DNA from: Bremia lactucae
Lineage: Eukaryota; Oomycota; Peronosporomycetes; Peronosporales; Peronosporaceae
Direction of reading: 5' to 3'
Assembly: GCF_004359215.1 (NCBI RefSeq)
Contig: NC_090628.1
Location: 1,250,555 to 1,294,048 of the forward strand
Length of the DNA: 43,494 bases
The translations under genes were made by a program, and so were the position numbers. Shown here one piece after another: positions 10,244 to 20,067 of this stretch (position 1 is its first letter; the number at the start of each line of letters is the position of its first letter). The notes under the pieces were generated by a model that saw nothing but the letters and a program-made list of their open reading frames with translations, did no database searches and was not told the origin of the DNA.

Positions 10244-10924
10244 ATGGAGGGCTCAGGGAAAAACGCTTGGGCGTATTTCCCGATCCCGGTCGTGTTGCGT
10301 TCGAATGAAACGCCCGACCAATACGAGAAGGAATTCCTGTGCCACATTCATCCGCATTCCGATGCGATGAATCAGCGGTCGCAGCGAATTAATTTCGCCC
10401 GCTTGCGTGTGAAAGAAATCGTGGGCGGTACTGAACCCCCTGTTTCTTCTCTCAACGCTACTTCTGCTAGTCCATTTGAGACTCGCGAAGAGGCCCCAGC
10501 TGGTGCTCCTTATCATCGGCAGCCATCAAGCCGGGCACATCAATACGTAGGGTATCGATCGGTTCCCAAGAGTCAAAACTCTTCGAATAATCTTGCCATT
10601 GGACGAGGATCTGATACCTTTGCCTCACGGAGCGTTGGGCAAGCAACTTTCCAACAAGGAAGCGTTAATTCCCACTCACATCCATCACTGCAGGTTGCGC
10701 CCGATAGGAGTGGCGATCTCGCCCACCTACTCGCGGCTGCCTTGCTTTCGTCCGTTCAGTCACATGCGTTAGGCGCTGCTGAACGACGTATTGCGGATCT
10801 TGAGAGTCAAGTCTTGCGACTGACCTCGGATCTCGTTGATGTCCGAGCAAAGGCTCGTCAGGGTTATAGCGTTCAGTACCAATCGAGAGTCCCGCCAGTG
10901 CACTCGCTCCGTAGCACCATTTAA
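10244..10924 (+). other. Gypsy-associated plus-strand ORF 2, coiled-coil end
   Basis: A 226-aa open frame starts three bases after ORF 1 stops, in another frame, so the two could be one broken gene. The N-terminal part is KNAWAYFPIPVVLRSNE. The middle is Ser/Gln-rich. Residues of about 175-205 (ERRIADLESQVLRLTSDLVD) form a heptad-like coiled coil. It converges on the minus-strand integrase C-terminus at 11150. A coiled-coil end next to integrase also occurs in the plus-strand ORF at 23050-23271. No family is recognised. Confidence 0.5.
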
Positions 10925-11016
10925 CATGAATGCCTGCATCCTGCGTTCTGACCTTTGGCAATAAGTGATAAAATCCGTGAGCTGTGTTAAGCTGTCAAGT
11001 TTCATAGGCTCGTCAT

Positions 11017-11087
11017 AGCAGATACGAGTGCTACCAAGTGTAAGGAGCACGGTAGCTCCGTTACACTTGGTAGCACTCGTATCTGCT
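11017..11087. repeat. 27-bp perfect inverted repeat with nested hairpin
   Basis: The left arm at 11017-11043 (AGCAGATACGAGTGCTACCA and the next seven bases) is exactly reverse-complementary to 11061-11087. The 17-nt spacer contains GGAGC-acggta-GCTCC, so the whole 71 bases fold into one almost continuous stem. Each arm contains TTACA, then two bases, then TGGTAGCAC. This is the same junction found between the end of the 5' LTR and its primer-binding site at 16659-16675. Confidence 0.9.
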
Positions 11088-11149
11088 GAAATGGACTGCT
11101 TTCCAGATCTTTTTATGGCAAACGATCAGCGTTTCAGAAGTTCAGAAGT

Positions 11150-11934
11150 TCAAAACCTATTTGGCCTAGAGCACATTGAGTTCATCATGTCCCAGGGACC
11201 ATTGTGAACGCCTGAAGACTCGCTTGGACCTCTTTGAACGGATAATGCTGAGGGGTCCGCATTACTCGCGTGATGTCCCTCGCTCTCCAAGTCCTGTTCG
11301 TGGAGGGGGGAGTCGGTCCGATAGCTTTTCGCCTTCACCGTCCCTCTCACCCGAATGACGCTCGACTCACGGTCGGCGTCACCATCGGTCTCCCTGGACG
11401 GATGGGGATATGTGACCTCATTTGGGTCTACATACCGTTTCAGACGACCCACGTATAATACGGGGTGCGTCTTCATATACGGGGAAAGGGTGAGCCTATA
11501 ATTTAGGTCTTCAACCTCTTCAACCACCGTGAAGGACCCAATGAAACGCGGCAACAACTTCTTAGTACCACCAGGTAGTACAGAAATTGCATTTTTATGT
11601 AGGGTAGCAGTACTTAATTGTACTTTCTCACCCACTCTAAAGTGTTCATTATTTTTGCGACCATTTCGGTCCGCATATTCTTTTGCTTGTCCTGTGCGCT
11701 TGCCATTTCGTCACGGACTTTACGTGTGACGGCTAATCGCTCATCCACAAAGCGTTGAGCCTCGCTCACGCTTTCATCATCAAACTCGCCTATGATACCG
11801 CCAAGAGGTCGATCATAAGGCGTCGTTTTATTGACCACTGCTGAACTGGCAGGGTCACTAGAGCAAGTTTCTGTCGTTGAGATGATACCCTCATGGGTCA
11901 TCGTCATATTGGCGATATTATGCCTCTTTCGCAC
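11150..11934 (-). pseudogene. Gypsy integrase C-terminal region
   Basis: The minus-strand translation gives the usual post-core part of a Gypsy integrase: DERLAVTRKVRDEMASAQDK, a frameshift near 11660, then VGEKVQLSTATLHKN, LLPRFIGSFTVVEEV, NYRLTLSP and HPVLYVGRLKRYVDP. This is the SH3-like DNA-binding fold that precedes the chromodomain. The chromodomain itself is missing here and appears instead on the plus strand at about 12290, so an inversion break lies between them. Confidence 0.9.
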
Positions 11935-12058
11935 CGAGCATAGTGAGGCCCCCCCCCACTAAGACTCGGGCTGCGCACAAACGAGACTGGCGTCCGAGGA
12001 TGGTGCAGTCCGTTAATATAAAACGGTGTTTCACCCGTACTGGTGTGAACACTGTTAT

Positions 12059-12259
12059 TTATAGCGAACTCCTCAAAGGGCAATTGCTTGCTCCACTCAT
12101 GGAGAACGCAATTTTTGAACGGTCTTCCAACCGCTCGATTTGGTGAGCCTGCGCCGTCTGCTCTATCGAACGACGCTTGCCGCGCTCGTGGTCAAGTCCC
12201 TCCTCAAAATCATGGAGGAAGTGATCGATTTTGTCGATCTTCGAAATTAGATCCGACAA
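12059..12259 (-). other. Fragment with DHERGKRR motif, possible coiled coil
   Basis: A 66-aa minus-strand frame includes EEGLDHERGKRRSIEQ and then a charged helical stretch. A similar DVDHERSRRR string is on the plus strand at about 22925-22960, downstream of the AW..F..NV block there. The two blocks appear in the same order here (12819-12610 first, then this one, both on the minus strand), with a chromodomain on the other strand between them. Confidence 0.45.
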
Positions 12260-12284
12260 ACGGTTCGGGTCTAATTTTCCCCCT

Positions 12285-12599
12285 CCACCACAACCATTGG
12301 TGGATTCCCACGGTGGTCAACGTTTCCTTGTGGAACGTATCCATAATCACCGTTATGGGAAGGGGCAGCGAACGAGTTATCTTGTTCGCTGGCGTGGTTA
12401 CCCACCTTCACATGACAGCTGGGAGCCTCGGTCCCAGCTAATTGTTGACTCCGACAGTATGACGAGAACGGTCCGATGGATCAGAAGGTTCACTGAAAAA
12501 CACGAGCTCCTAAAGCTTATAAATCGATTGCAAAACGACAATCACATCGCGCATCTCGATAGAGATGTGAGCCTTCCCCAGGGCAAGGAAAGGGAATAG
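12285..12599 (+). pseudogene. Gypsy chromodomain fragment
   Basis: The plus-strand frame reads PPPPQPLVDSHGGQRFLVE, then RTSYLVRWRGYPPSHDSWEP and RSQLIVDS. This is the chromodomain that terminates many fungal, plant and oomycete Gypsy integrases and guides insertion toward modified histones. The aromatic and W..W..Y..S..SWEP elements are present. It is cut off from its integrase, whose C-terminus is inverted at 11150-11934. The ORF closes at 12599 after KERE. Confidence 0.88.
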
Positions 12600-12609
12600 A
12601 CATCCCCTT

Positions 12610-12819
12610 TTACCCTCTTCGAGTTGTAACACAACACGGACAGGGATCACCCCACTTGAGGCATGGAAGCCCAGCCTCACGTGACAACCGATGCAATTTA
12701 TACTTTGCACCGATTGGGGTTCGTTTCTCAAACTTAACGCGGTTCACGTTAAGTTTTTGAAGCCAGGCTTCGCGTCCAATGTCTTTGACATTGCGAATGA
12801 ACGCGCTCCAGGCTTGCAT
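12610..12819 (-). other. Conserved AW..F..NV..IG.EAWL block
   Basis: The minus-strand frame reads AWSAFIRNVKDIGREAWLQK, then KYKLHRLSREAGLP and a CPCC-type cluster. A second copy lies on the plus strand at about 22310-22480: AWEAFVQNVQSIGNEAWLDR, then ARYKLHRLSGEAGLPF. Two diverged copies that keep these residues mean the block encodes, or encoded, a protein. I do not recognise the family. It lies on the strand opposite the chromodomain at 12285-12599. Confidence 0.6.
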
Positions 12820-12839
12820 AAACGAGACTTTATCTCGCT

Positions 12840-13841
12840 TAACTTATGCTTTCGCATAAGTGTAAGAGCCTGACGAACGTGAGTTTTATGAATTTTCACG
12901 TCCGTCTTTCCGTCCATGGCCCGGCTATGGATGGTTTCATCGTCAGAATAACTCGGTGCGAATTCTCGCACCGGTCTCAACAGATTTGTTACGCATCTGT
13001 TGAATGTTGAAGGGGTGTTACTAAGCCCCTGAGGTATCACTAGTCATTCCCAGAGCATCTCACTGGGAGTACTCACTGCTGTGTACGAAATGTTTGTTCA
13101 CGCATAAGGATTTGATAGAATCCATCCATCAGATCCATAGACTAAAAGATCGTACTCTTAGACAAACCCATCTATGATTACGTCTTTTCTAGGTATCGGC
13201 ATTTGAGCCGGTACCGTTGCAGCATTCAGTTTGTTGAATGCGTGAACTATCCGCCACCCTCCTGTGGCCTTTCGCACACAGAAGGTTGGAGAGCTATGTG
13301 GGGAGGTTGACCCCGTCACATGGCCCGCTTTTAATCGATCGGTAAAAAAATTATAGATCGCAAGTACTTGCTCACGAGGCAGTGGCCACTGCTTCATGAC
13401 ACAGTACTTCGAGCCCGGTTCGAGCTCGATCTCATGTCGAGTGCCTTTATCCTTAGGCAACTTGCATGGAACTGCTTCAGGGAATACACCCCTGAATTCC
13501 ATTAAATCCTCGTATAGGTGATTTATTTCCCTTGAGTGACTCGCAAGATTGAGTAGTATATCTTTCAATCCGAGTCTTCACATCGAGGACACTTTGGTCC
13601 ATCGATGAGCTGCTGAGAACCCGTTCGTTCTCTGCAAAAAAATTACAGCTGACCTAATGTCGGTTACGTAATCGTCCGCTGTGACGAGTACGCAGATCTG
13701 CTTGATTTTGCCACCATGCAGATCCCTCAAGAACCGCTTAGGATCTAGGTTGGTAATTGAGTTATCTCCGTAGGTAACTTCGGAGGCGCATACAGAGTTA
13801 GAGTATAAGCGCCTACTCTTTACCGTTATTAACCGAGACAT
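12840..13841 (-). pseudogene. Gypsy reverse transcriptase, N-terminal and palm regions
   Basis: Right to left: 13841-13578 is the protease-RT linker (PKRFLRDLHGGKIKQICVLV). 13568-13158 is the RT fingers (LPKDKGTRHEIELEPGSKYC, SPHSSPTFCVRKATGGWRIV, FNKLNAATVPAQMPIPRKDV). 13040-12840 is the palm (PQGLSNTPSTFNRCVTNLLR, then APSYSDDETIHSRAMDGK). The catalytic box is YSDD. Stops and frameshifts separate the blocks. At about 12840 the sequence switches to the unrelated block at 12610-12819, so the RT thumb, RNase H and integrase core are deleted here. Confidence 0.92.
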
Positions 13842-14723
13842 TTATTGTCTCGGTTTCTTCCTGGGATATATCCACAGGCTGTCGAGGAATTATTTCCTCG
13901 GCATCTTGAAGTCTAGTTACTCCAACCTGGCCCCTCCATCTCAATGGCCTCGTTTCAACGGACCAACCACAAATTGCAACAAGGTCCAGTCGAGCTCATT
14001 GCAGAAGTCGAGGCTTGAAAGATAAGCATAAGAGCGGTATTTTTATTAGCTTCGTTAAGAAAGATAGTTACGTGGATGGCAAGAAGCTGACATGCTCCAC
14101 GTCTTGTAAAACGGTTGGCAAAATTCAAATGTGATTGCCGATTACAGTACGAGGTAAACGTGGATGCACTATGCACCACAGGTGTTCGATGTCGATTTCT
14201 TTGACATCGATATCACTCGCGTCGTTGTTAACTTCGACGCGTGATGAGCATTAAGGAATATTTATTGTGAGGAGTAGACTTTTCAGACAATATAAACCAG
14301 GGCGACTTAATATCGTCGCTGATGCGAGCTTTCCTTTTGGGCAAGACCAGGCGGAAACCATGATTGATGATGCCATCCGTCATGTCGTTCCGCATAATGC
14401 AGGAACCACCTTATTCTAAAGAAGAATAAATACTATCAATTTTCACACGCGCTGTAAGAAACAATCTCAGTCCAATGCGTAAGACTGTGATGGAGATCGC
14501 TTTTTAAGATCAAAACTGACTTCTAGTATACTGTCTTAATAAAACGAATATGGCACCTGGCCGTGCCGAAGGCGCCGCACTACTCGCACACCGTTCACGC
14601 ATACGGATCTGATAAAATCCATCCAAATTAACTATTTGAGGAGATTTCTCATCAAGTACGTGGGACTTATTCCCTCAACGTCTTCCGACTGAGATTGCGC
14701 TATCTCAGTCGGGTCCTCTCGAT
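13842..14723. other. Gypsy internal region, no clear coding
   Basis: This lies between the RT linker and the protease of the same minus-strand element. A plus-strand segment at 13928-13966 repeats the WPRLNGP-coding DNA of 10174-10213. The stretch at 14245-14285 (TTATTGTGAGGAGTAGAC) matches 1708-1735. It is therefore a patchwork of pieces from related elements rather than a simple gag-pol interval. Confidence 0.5.
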
Positions 14724-15400
14724 CTACTCTCTACTCGGCCTAGAATCATCGTGTTGTCCCTTTGGGGCAACCGGCATACTACTTGAATGTCGCCCGCTAG
14801 GCGTACATTCATGTCTCAATCCACTCGACTTCTTCGAGTGGTGGAACTTCGGCGCTGCCTGTGCATTCGCACAGCCGCCGGCAGCTGACTCCACAGGGTG
14901 ATAAGTAATCACACTGTGATCTTGTGCAGTCGTACTAACGACCGAACCACAAGTGATGCCATCGCACTCACTCGTAGTACATCCACACGTTTGTGGACGC
15001 TCTAAGACGTTCATCAGATGGCCATCTGATAAACAAGTGGCAGGCATCTTCACGGATCGATGCTGCCAGCTGATCCTTGGCTCATAGTTTCTGAGCCAAG
15101 GTAGACCTAGGATGACATCAAATTTGACATCCAAATCCAGTACGATGAAACCATCATCGTATTGTATATCTTTTAACGTGTAGTGAAATTTCACTACGCG
15201 TTTCATTACTGTTATCGATGCGCCTGTCGCTAGACGCACCGTCATCCTCGTTGGAGTGATGTCGCGCTCAACATATTTGAGCGTACGACCCTCTAGTGAC
15301 TGGCGACGAATAAAGTTATTCGACACTCCGCAGTCCACTAGGGCTCTAAGTGAAAAATCATTTGTCACTTTTAACTTCAAGGTGATGAGGTATCCTCATC
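14724..15400 (-). pseudogene. Gypsy aspartic protease domain
   Basis: The minus-strand frame reads KLKVTNDFSLRALVDCGVSN, then NFIRRQSLEG, RMTVRLATGASITVMKR, and the second conserved element FDVILGLPWLRNYEP. The catalytic triplet is DCG where most retropepsins have DTG or DSG. The other Gypsy copy at 31796-32160 also has DCG, so this appears to be a family trait rather than damage. The frame overlaps the gag end by a few bases, in a different frame. The C-terminal part after LPWL is low-complexity and of unknown role. Confidence 0.85.
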
Positions 15401-16527
15401 ACCAGGTGCAGAGACACATAATGATTGTGTGTCTGGAGCAACTTTAGTCAAGAGATTTACAAATTCTCTTGAGGTTGCTGGATCAGTAGGGCGTTGCGCC
15501 CTTCCTGACCCCGACCGTTTTTTGGCGGTCCGCCTCGCTGTTGCGATTTCGCAACAACGTCGGACCCGCGACCGCTGCACTTTTAAGCATACGGTCCAAA
15601 AATTACGTTCAGTACCTTTCGGTACTGGGCGTGGGGCACTACACTCATGAGCGTAGTGTCCCAATTTTTGGCAGCGATGGCATTTCTGCGATCGCTTATT
15701 GTTCGGAAAGCGAGGTCTCTCGCTTTCGACGTAAGAAAGGTCCATGGGTTCGGGACCTCCTAACTCGTGTCGCCTTGGTGGACGATATGATGACGAACTA
15801 GCTTGAGCCTGTCTCAAGCTAAAGTCCTCCTGTTCCGCAACGGATATTGCTTCTTCAAGCGTATCCAGTTTCAAGTGGAACAGGTGGGTCTTTACGGGAC
15901 CATCCCTAAGACCTTGCATGAAAATCGTAATTAATGTGTGTTCATGGAATGGGTTATTTGTACTCGCTAAGAGTTGTATGTGCTGGGCATATGCGTGAAC
16001 ATCACGCTTGCCTTGCTTATGTTTCGGAAGCTCTGAATGAGCTCTGAACTCAGCCCTACGCGGTTCAAACGTCTGTTTGAGCCGGGCTTCAAATGCCTCT
16101 AGCGACCCAAAGACATATGGGTCGCGCAACTTAAGGCCCAATGGCCAAGTTTTGGTACGACCTGCCAAATTTGATTGAGCGAATGCGACTTGCATTTGCT
16201 CGTCAACGATGTGACGTGCCCTTATGGCATCGTCCAACTCGACAAACCATCTCAAGAGGGAGTCGTCTTCGACTCCTTTATACTTAGCGATGTCAATCTA
16301 TAAGGTTTCGGGACGACGCGTATGAGTCGTCCCAGGTACAGATTTCTGTGCCCGTTGTAACCTCAACAGTTCTGCCTGTTGGGAGCCTTGCTAATTCAGC
16401 AAGACTACCTTTCCTTCATATCGTCAAGTTCATTTTGTATCAACTTGGCGATGGCTAAAATGAGGGCATCTCTGTCCAAACCGGGCAGCATAGCCAAGAT
16501 GGCATCGCCCCGTACGGTCGAACTCAT
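15377..16527 (-). pseudogene. Gypsy gag (capsid and zinc knuckle)
   Basis: The start is an ATG at 16527 (MSSTVRGDAILAMLPG). A frameshift near 16400 and a TAG near 16297 (in place of Lys in L-K-IDIAKYKG) break the N-terminal third. From 16255 the frame is open for 292 aa: LDDAIRARHIVDEQ, SNLAGRTKTWPLGLKLRDPY, FEARLKQTFEPRRAEFRA, then the linker PEPMDLSYVESERP. A CCHC zinc knuckle CHRCQKLGHYAHEC follows. The product would coat the RNA and form particles. The C-terminal tail is basic. The ORF ends at 15377 and overlaps the protease frame. Confidence 0.92.
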
Positions 16528-16658
16528 TTGTTCGACCGCACTCCTTTAAATATCACTTCGAAAGGAGTAGCTTTCAAACGAAACGTGATGAGTATTCCCA
16601 CTATCATTCAACATGTCCATGTTAGATGAAGGAGATGTGGTCCTTGGACGGACTCCAA

Positions 16659-16668
16659 GGTGCTACCA
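16659..16668 (-). other. Primer-binding site candidate
   Basis: On the minus strand, two bases after the LTR end, the sequence is TGGTAGCACC. TGG at this place is complementary to a tRNA CCA end, so a tRNA ending GGTGCTACCA could prime. The same TGGTAGCAC follows TTACA in both arms of the inverted repeat at 11017-11087. Confidence 0.6.
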
Positions 16669-16670
16669 GG

Positions 16671-17098
16671 TGTAACGGGGCACTATGACTTGTACTGCTC
16701 CAGTACAAGTCCACTTCGCACTACTTCAGTTGCGAGTGGTGCCCTACGTCACTTAACGTACACTAGTACGGGCAGAGAAAGACTTCTCTTTATGACAACT
16801 AACTTAAAGAGTATTAATATAATAAAGTTTCTCTTTTTTCTATCCGTTAACGCTAACTTAATTATGAACTAATATTAATCATGCAATTGAAATCTTATCT
16901 GTCTCTATCTCTTTGCTTACGTTTACAGCTGATTAGTCTGCGGGATAAATAGATACAATGGCCTATACCTATTTATGGATAAGATTTCTAAACATTACAA
17001 TAAAAAGTGATGTCCTCCAAATATTATCTACCTTATAGATATTATATTAATTAACAACCTTTGAGTGGTAATTTCATGTACCGTTACACCCCGTTACA
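16671..17098 (-). mobile_element. Gypsy LTR, family 1, full 5' LTR
   Basis: This 428-bp LTR is bounded by TGTAACGGGG and its inverted copy CCCCGTTACA. The minus-strand gag begins about 145 bp to its left, after a primer-binding site, so this is the 5' LTR of the 9.6-17.1 kb element. It matches 42608-43058 (451 bp) along its whole length. Near its 3' end it carries GACTTGTACTG-ctc-CAGTACAAGTC, an 11-bp perfect hairpin. Flanking five-base sequences (CCAGG, GTATT) are not a target duplication, as expected if the partner LTR is elsewhere. Confidence 0.92.
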
Positions 17099-19552
17099 GT
17101 ATTGGCCTCTCATGCGGCGGTGCACACTTTTTTACACTTTAAACTGACGGTAGCTCGAACAGTACTCGATTAAATCGGTGTTATGTGAGTGCTCTTCATG
17201 CTGATTGGATTCGAGACGTCGGGATGTCTGTACCTAGACCAGCAGCTGATCACAATGGAAACAGTATTCGAAGTGGGGTACCTCGTGATGTTGTGTGCGA
17301 CATAAGCATAAGGCGGGTACATCCAGTCCCGGAGTGCGCACATGCGACCTCAGATCGTGCAATTCTTGCGGGCATCGAGCAAGCGCGGAATAAAAATGAT
17401 GAAGCCAGTTCTGTTCCGATGTGGAATATCCCACGCCCTGGAGATTGCCCGAATGGTGATATGGATGGAAGGTAAGGTTATGCAAAGTCCTTTTGACGTA
17501 GCTCGCCAAATTTTGACGCGCAACTTTAAATAGCGGCTGAAGCGCCTATATGTCCGGCTGGATGTGGCGCTATTAGAAGCGCGCTCGTCAGATAACTCAC
17601 TGGCGTGTGCTTAAGAGATATGCGACCAATCGAGCCCCGTCGATACTTACGCGGACCTTCGTTGCGGAGTGACGAAGATTATGACAGAGAACCAAGAACG
17701 AGCAGCTCTTTGTCCAGCACGCGCACTTTTCAGGCGATAATCGTCGTTTAATACGCTCAGATGTTGATAGAAGTTCATCGGTGAGAAAACTACTTACGGT
17801 TTGAATAGGTCGCAAAAATTAGCGGATGGAATCGCAGACGGCTGCGAGCTCTTATATTATTTTGCTTTTCTAGCTGCTACCGCTGCATTTCTTGAACGAG
17901 CCTCCACACCAAGCCGGGTAGATGACTCTATTATGACAACAGTAATCGTCGGCTGCGAGTTGGCAGGGTAGGCATAGAATACTGAAGACTGCTGCGCGCA
18001 CCTCTAAAGAGGCGCGTGCAGTAGTCTTCAGCTCTCTAAGGAGAGGCGGCATAGCACCGCTTTGGACTGTGGCATCACCACCTTCGTCTTATTCTTGACA
18101 GATGTCAGCTTTAGTAGTAACACACAAAGGACATTGAGGACGTCGGAATGATCCAGATCCGGAAGCGGTTTCCAATACCAGCGGAGCTAGCTCAGATATT
18201 GCAGACGAGCTCAAGACTCGCTCAGGCACTATAGACGACCCATCCATGGTCGATAATGGCCTTTTGACGAATGGTTATAGGGATCGAGTACGCAGTAGGC
18301 GATTCAATCCCATCTGCATCCAAGATTACGTGAAACGAGGGTGCGCAAGAATCCAGACACCAAATCGACTGCAGTAGCGGCTGTAGCAGTACGAAACAAC
18401 TTTCGGCGAACACAGCAGCGATTCGGCAATGGGTCAACTAGTGCAAAGTTGTGACCGCGGTACCTGCTACAATGCCAATTGGTCCAAAGAGCCAATTCGC
18501 TCGAATTAAGTTTTAAAAGGTTGGAATTGGCGGCACTTGTCCGTGAACTGCCGTACCCGGTCGCTTACCTCGCCTCAATGACTTGGGACTCGCCTCAATG
18601 AGAAACTCTTCGAGGCTTTAGACAATTTCACAAAAGCGAGTCTCAACTGGCTGGAATCCGCCAGCATACCACCCTCGCAGAAGCGAAGCTTCAGGGGGGA
18701 TGTGCACGGTTCGGGCTGCAACGACTGAGGGTCTGTCTGGACACAAACTTGATGGAAAATGACGGACAACATACAGCGCTGGAGAAAATTCTGCAAAATA
18801 CAGCCGGAGTTGTTGTGCGCAACTGTCATGGTGCGCTGTTGACAACCCATAATCGTCTATATCAATTTCTGCTTGAAATTAGGAGAGAATCACAAGGTAG
18901 CTTGTCAATACCTGTTGCAATTGACCAATCGAAAAATAAATAGCGATGTTGCCACATTCTATCGCAACTTGACCCTCATTGACTTTTGTTAGGTAGAATT
19001 GTCGAGAAAAGGAACTCTCGATCTCTTGTTAGCTGGCGCAATCGTGAGGCGTGAGGGAATTTTTTAAAATCTTAAAAAGGACCTTGGTACGGATCCGATG
19101 CCAAAACGGAGCACTTCTTGGAACTTTCACGTCGTCCTTAAGGAACTTCAACGCGCAATGTCAATCGAGAGGCGTCCCGCGCGATCGCACCTTTACTGTC
19201 AGCCTTTAACCATCCCGCCTATATTGTTGCAGCGGCCTCTTTAGCTGTAACGGGTATAGTTCGGGTATTTTATCGTTAAAGTATCAAATTTATAAACACG
19301 GGAAAAGAGTTCATGTATATAAATTTGAGCATTCAAAAACTATTAATTATGGATAATACGCGTGGCAGCCAGACAGGTGGTCAAAATCAACGGTAAGGTC
19401 AATAAGGAAAGTTTTTCTATATTAAAAATTAAAATTAATTTAGTTCTTCTTTTTGTCTAATGCATTTCGTGCCCTTCTAAGCCTTGCGCAGCGATATGTA
19501 AGGAGGCTTGCCACTTGGATCTACGAACCACTAAGGTCTCGTAAACTCGGAC
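17099..19552. other. Region without identifiable genes
   Basis: Several frames of 60-96 aa are open on either strand (for example 17185-17475 plus and 18575-18850 minus). None shows a domain, and stops interrupt any longer reading. Composition is higher in GC than the AT-rich flanks and some stretches look coding-like (18160-18350 plus). It could be a badly decayed host gene or an unrelated transposon. I cannot name it. Confidence 0.4.
17982..18031. repeat. 50-bp near-perfect palindrome
   Basis: Two 24-bp arms (17982-18005 and 18008-18031) are separated by AA and pair at 21 of 24 positions. The arms begin CTGAAGACT. All three mismatches are G/A differences between one arm and the reverse complement of the other (G-T wobble pairs), consistent with transition decay after an originally perfect palindrome. 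No retroelement boundary is obvious here. Confidence 0.85.
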
Positions 19553-20067
19553 TGTAATGAGCACCCTTTGCTAGTACTGTTAACAGTACTAGACAATCTA
19601 CACTGATTACATAGAAGGTGGGGTGGCTCGATAACTTCATGTACACGACGTGCGGAAGAATTTTACTGATAGCTAAGTTGTATTAGCTAGCATAGGTTAG
19701 TTCTAAGGCTTTCGAATAGGAAAAAGTAATACTGTATTAATATTTTAAGTCTCGACGCAACGATCTTCTATCTACTACTGACTTTATTATACTGATGACA
19801 ACTATTTATAGCGCCTACTTGCGCACCGCACAGTCAGGTCTTATAACGATTGGCGGGGTTGATTCAAATCGACCAATCAATAAATCTTATGTCTTGTTGC
19901 GTCAATATTACCAAATTTGGAAATATTGGACCATCAAGTTAAAATTAATAAAGATAATAATTTTGTACTTCTTTATTTATTGCCTCTCGTAGGAAATAAT
20001 GTTTGTCATTCCTTGTATAGTCACCTTGTATAGTCAATAATACTTTTGCAACGGGACACCTCGTACA
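19553..20067 (-). mobile_element. Gypsy LTR, family 2, copy 2
   Basis: About 515 bp, homologous to 3682-4154 and 21010-21532 (GCGCCTACTTGCGCACCGC, AACGATTGGCGGGGTTGATT, GGGACACCTCGTACA). The ends are TGTAATGAGCACC on the left and CCTCGTACA on the right, the latter diverged from CCCCGTTACA. No gag or pol sequence adjoins it, so it is probably a solo LTR. It contains CTAGTACTGTTAACAGTACTAG, a perfect 22-bp palindrome, near its left end. Confidence 0.85.

Noticed and set aside
11940..11960. C-run as a polypurine tract and element end
   Set aside because: No TG-start LTR follows on either strand; it more likely marks the inversion break.
18185..18240. tRNA-like stretch (GGAGCTAGCTCAGAT resembles a D-arm)
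   Set aside because: No T-arm box, no matching acceptor stem and no plausible anticodon stem at the right spacing.
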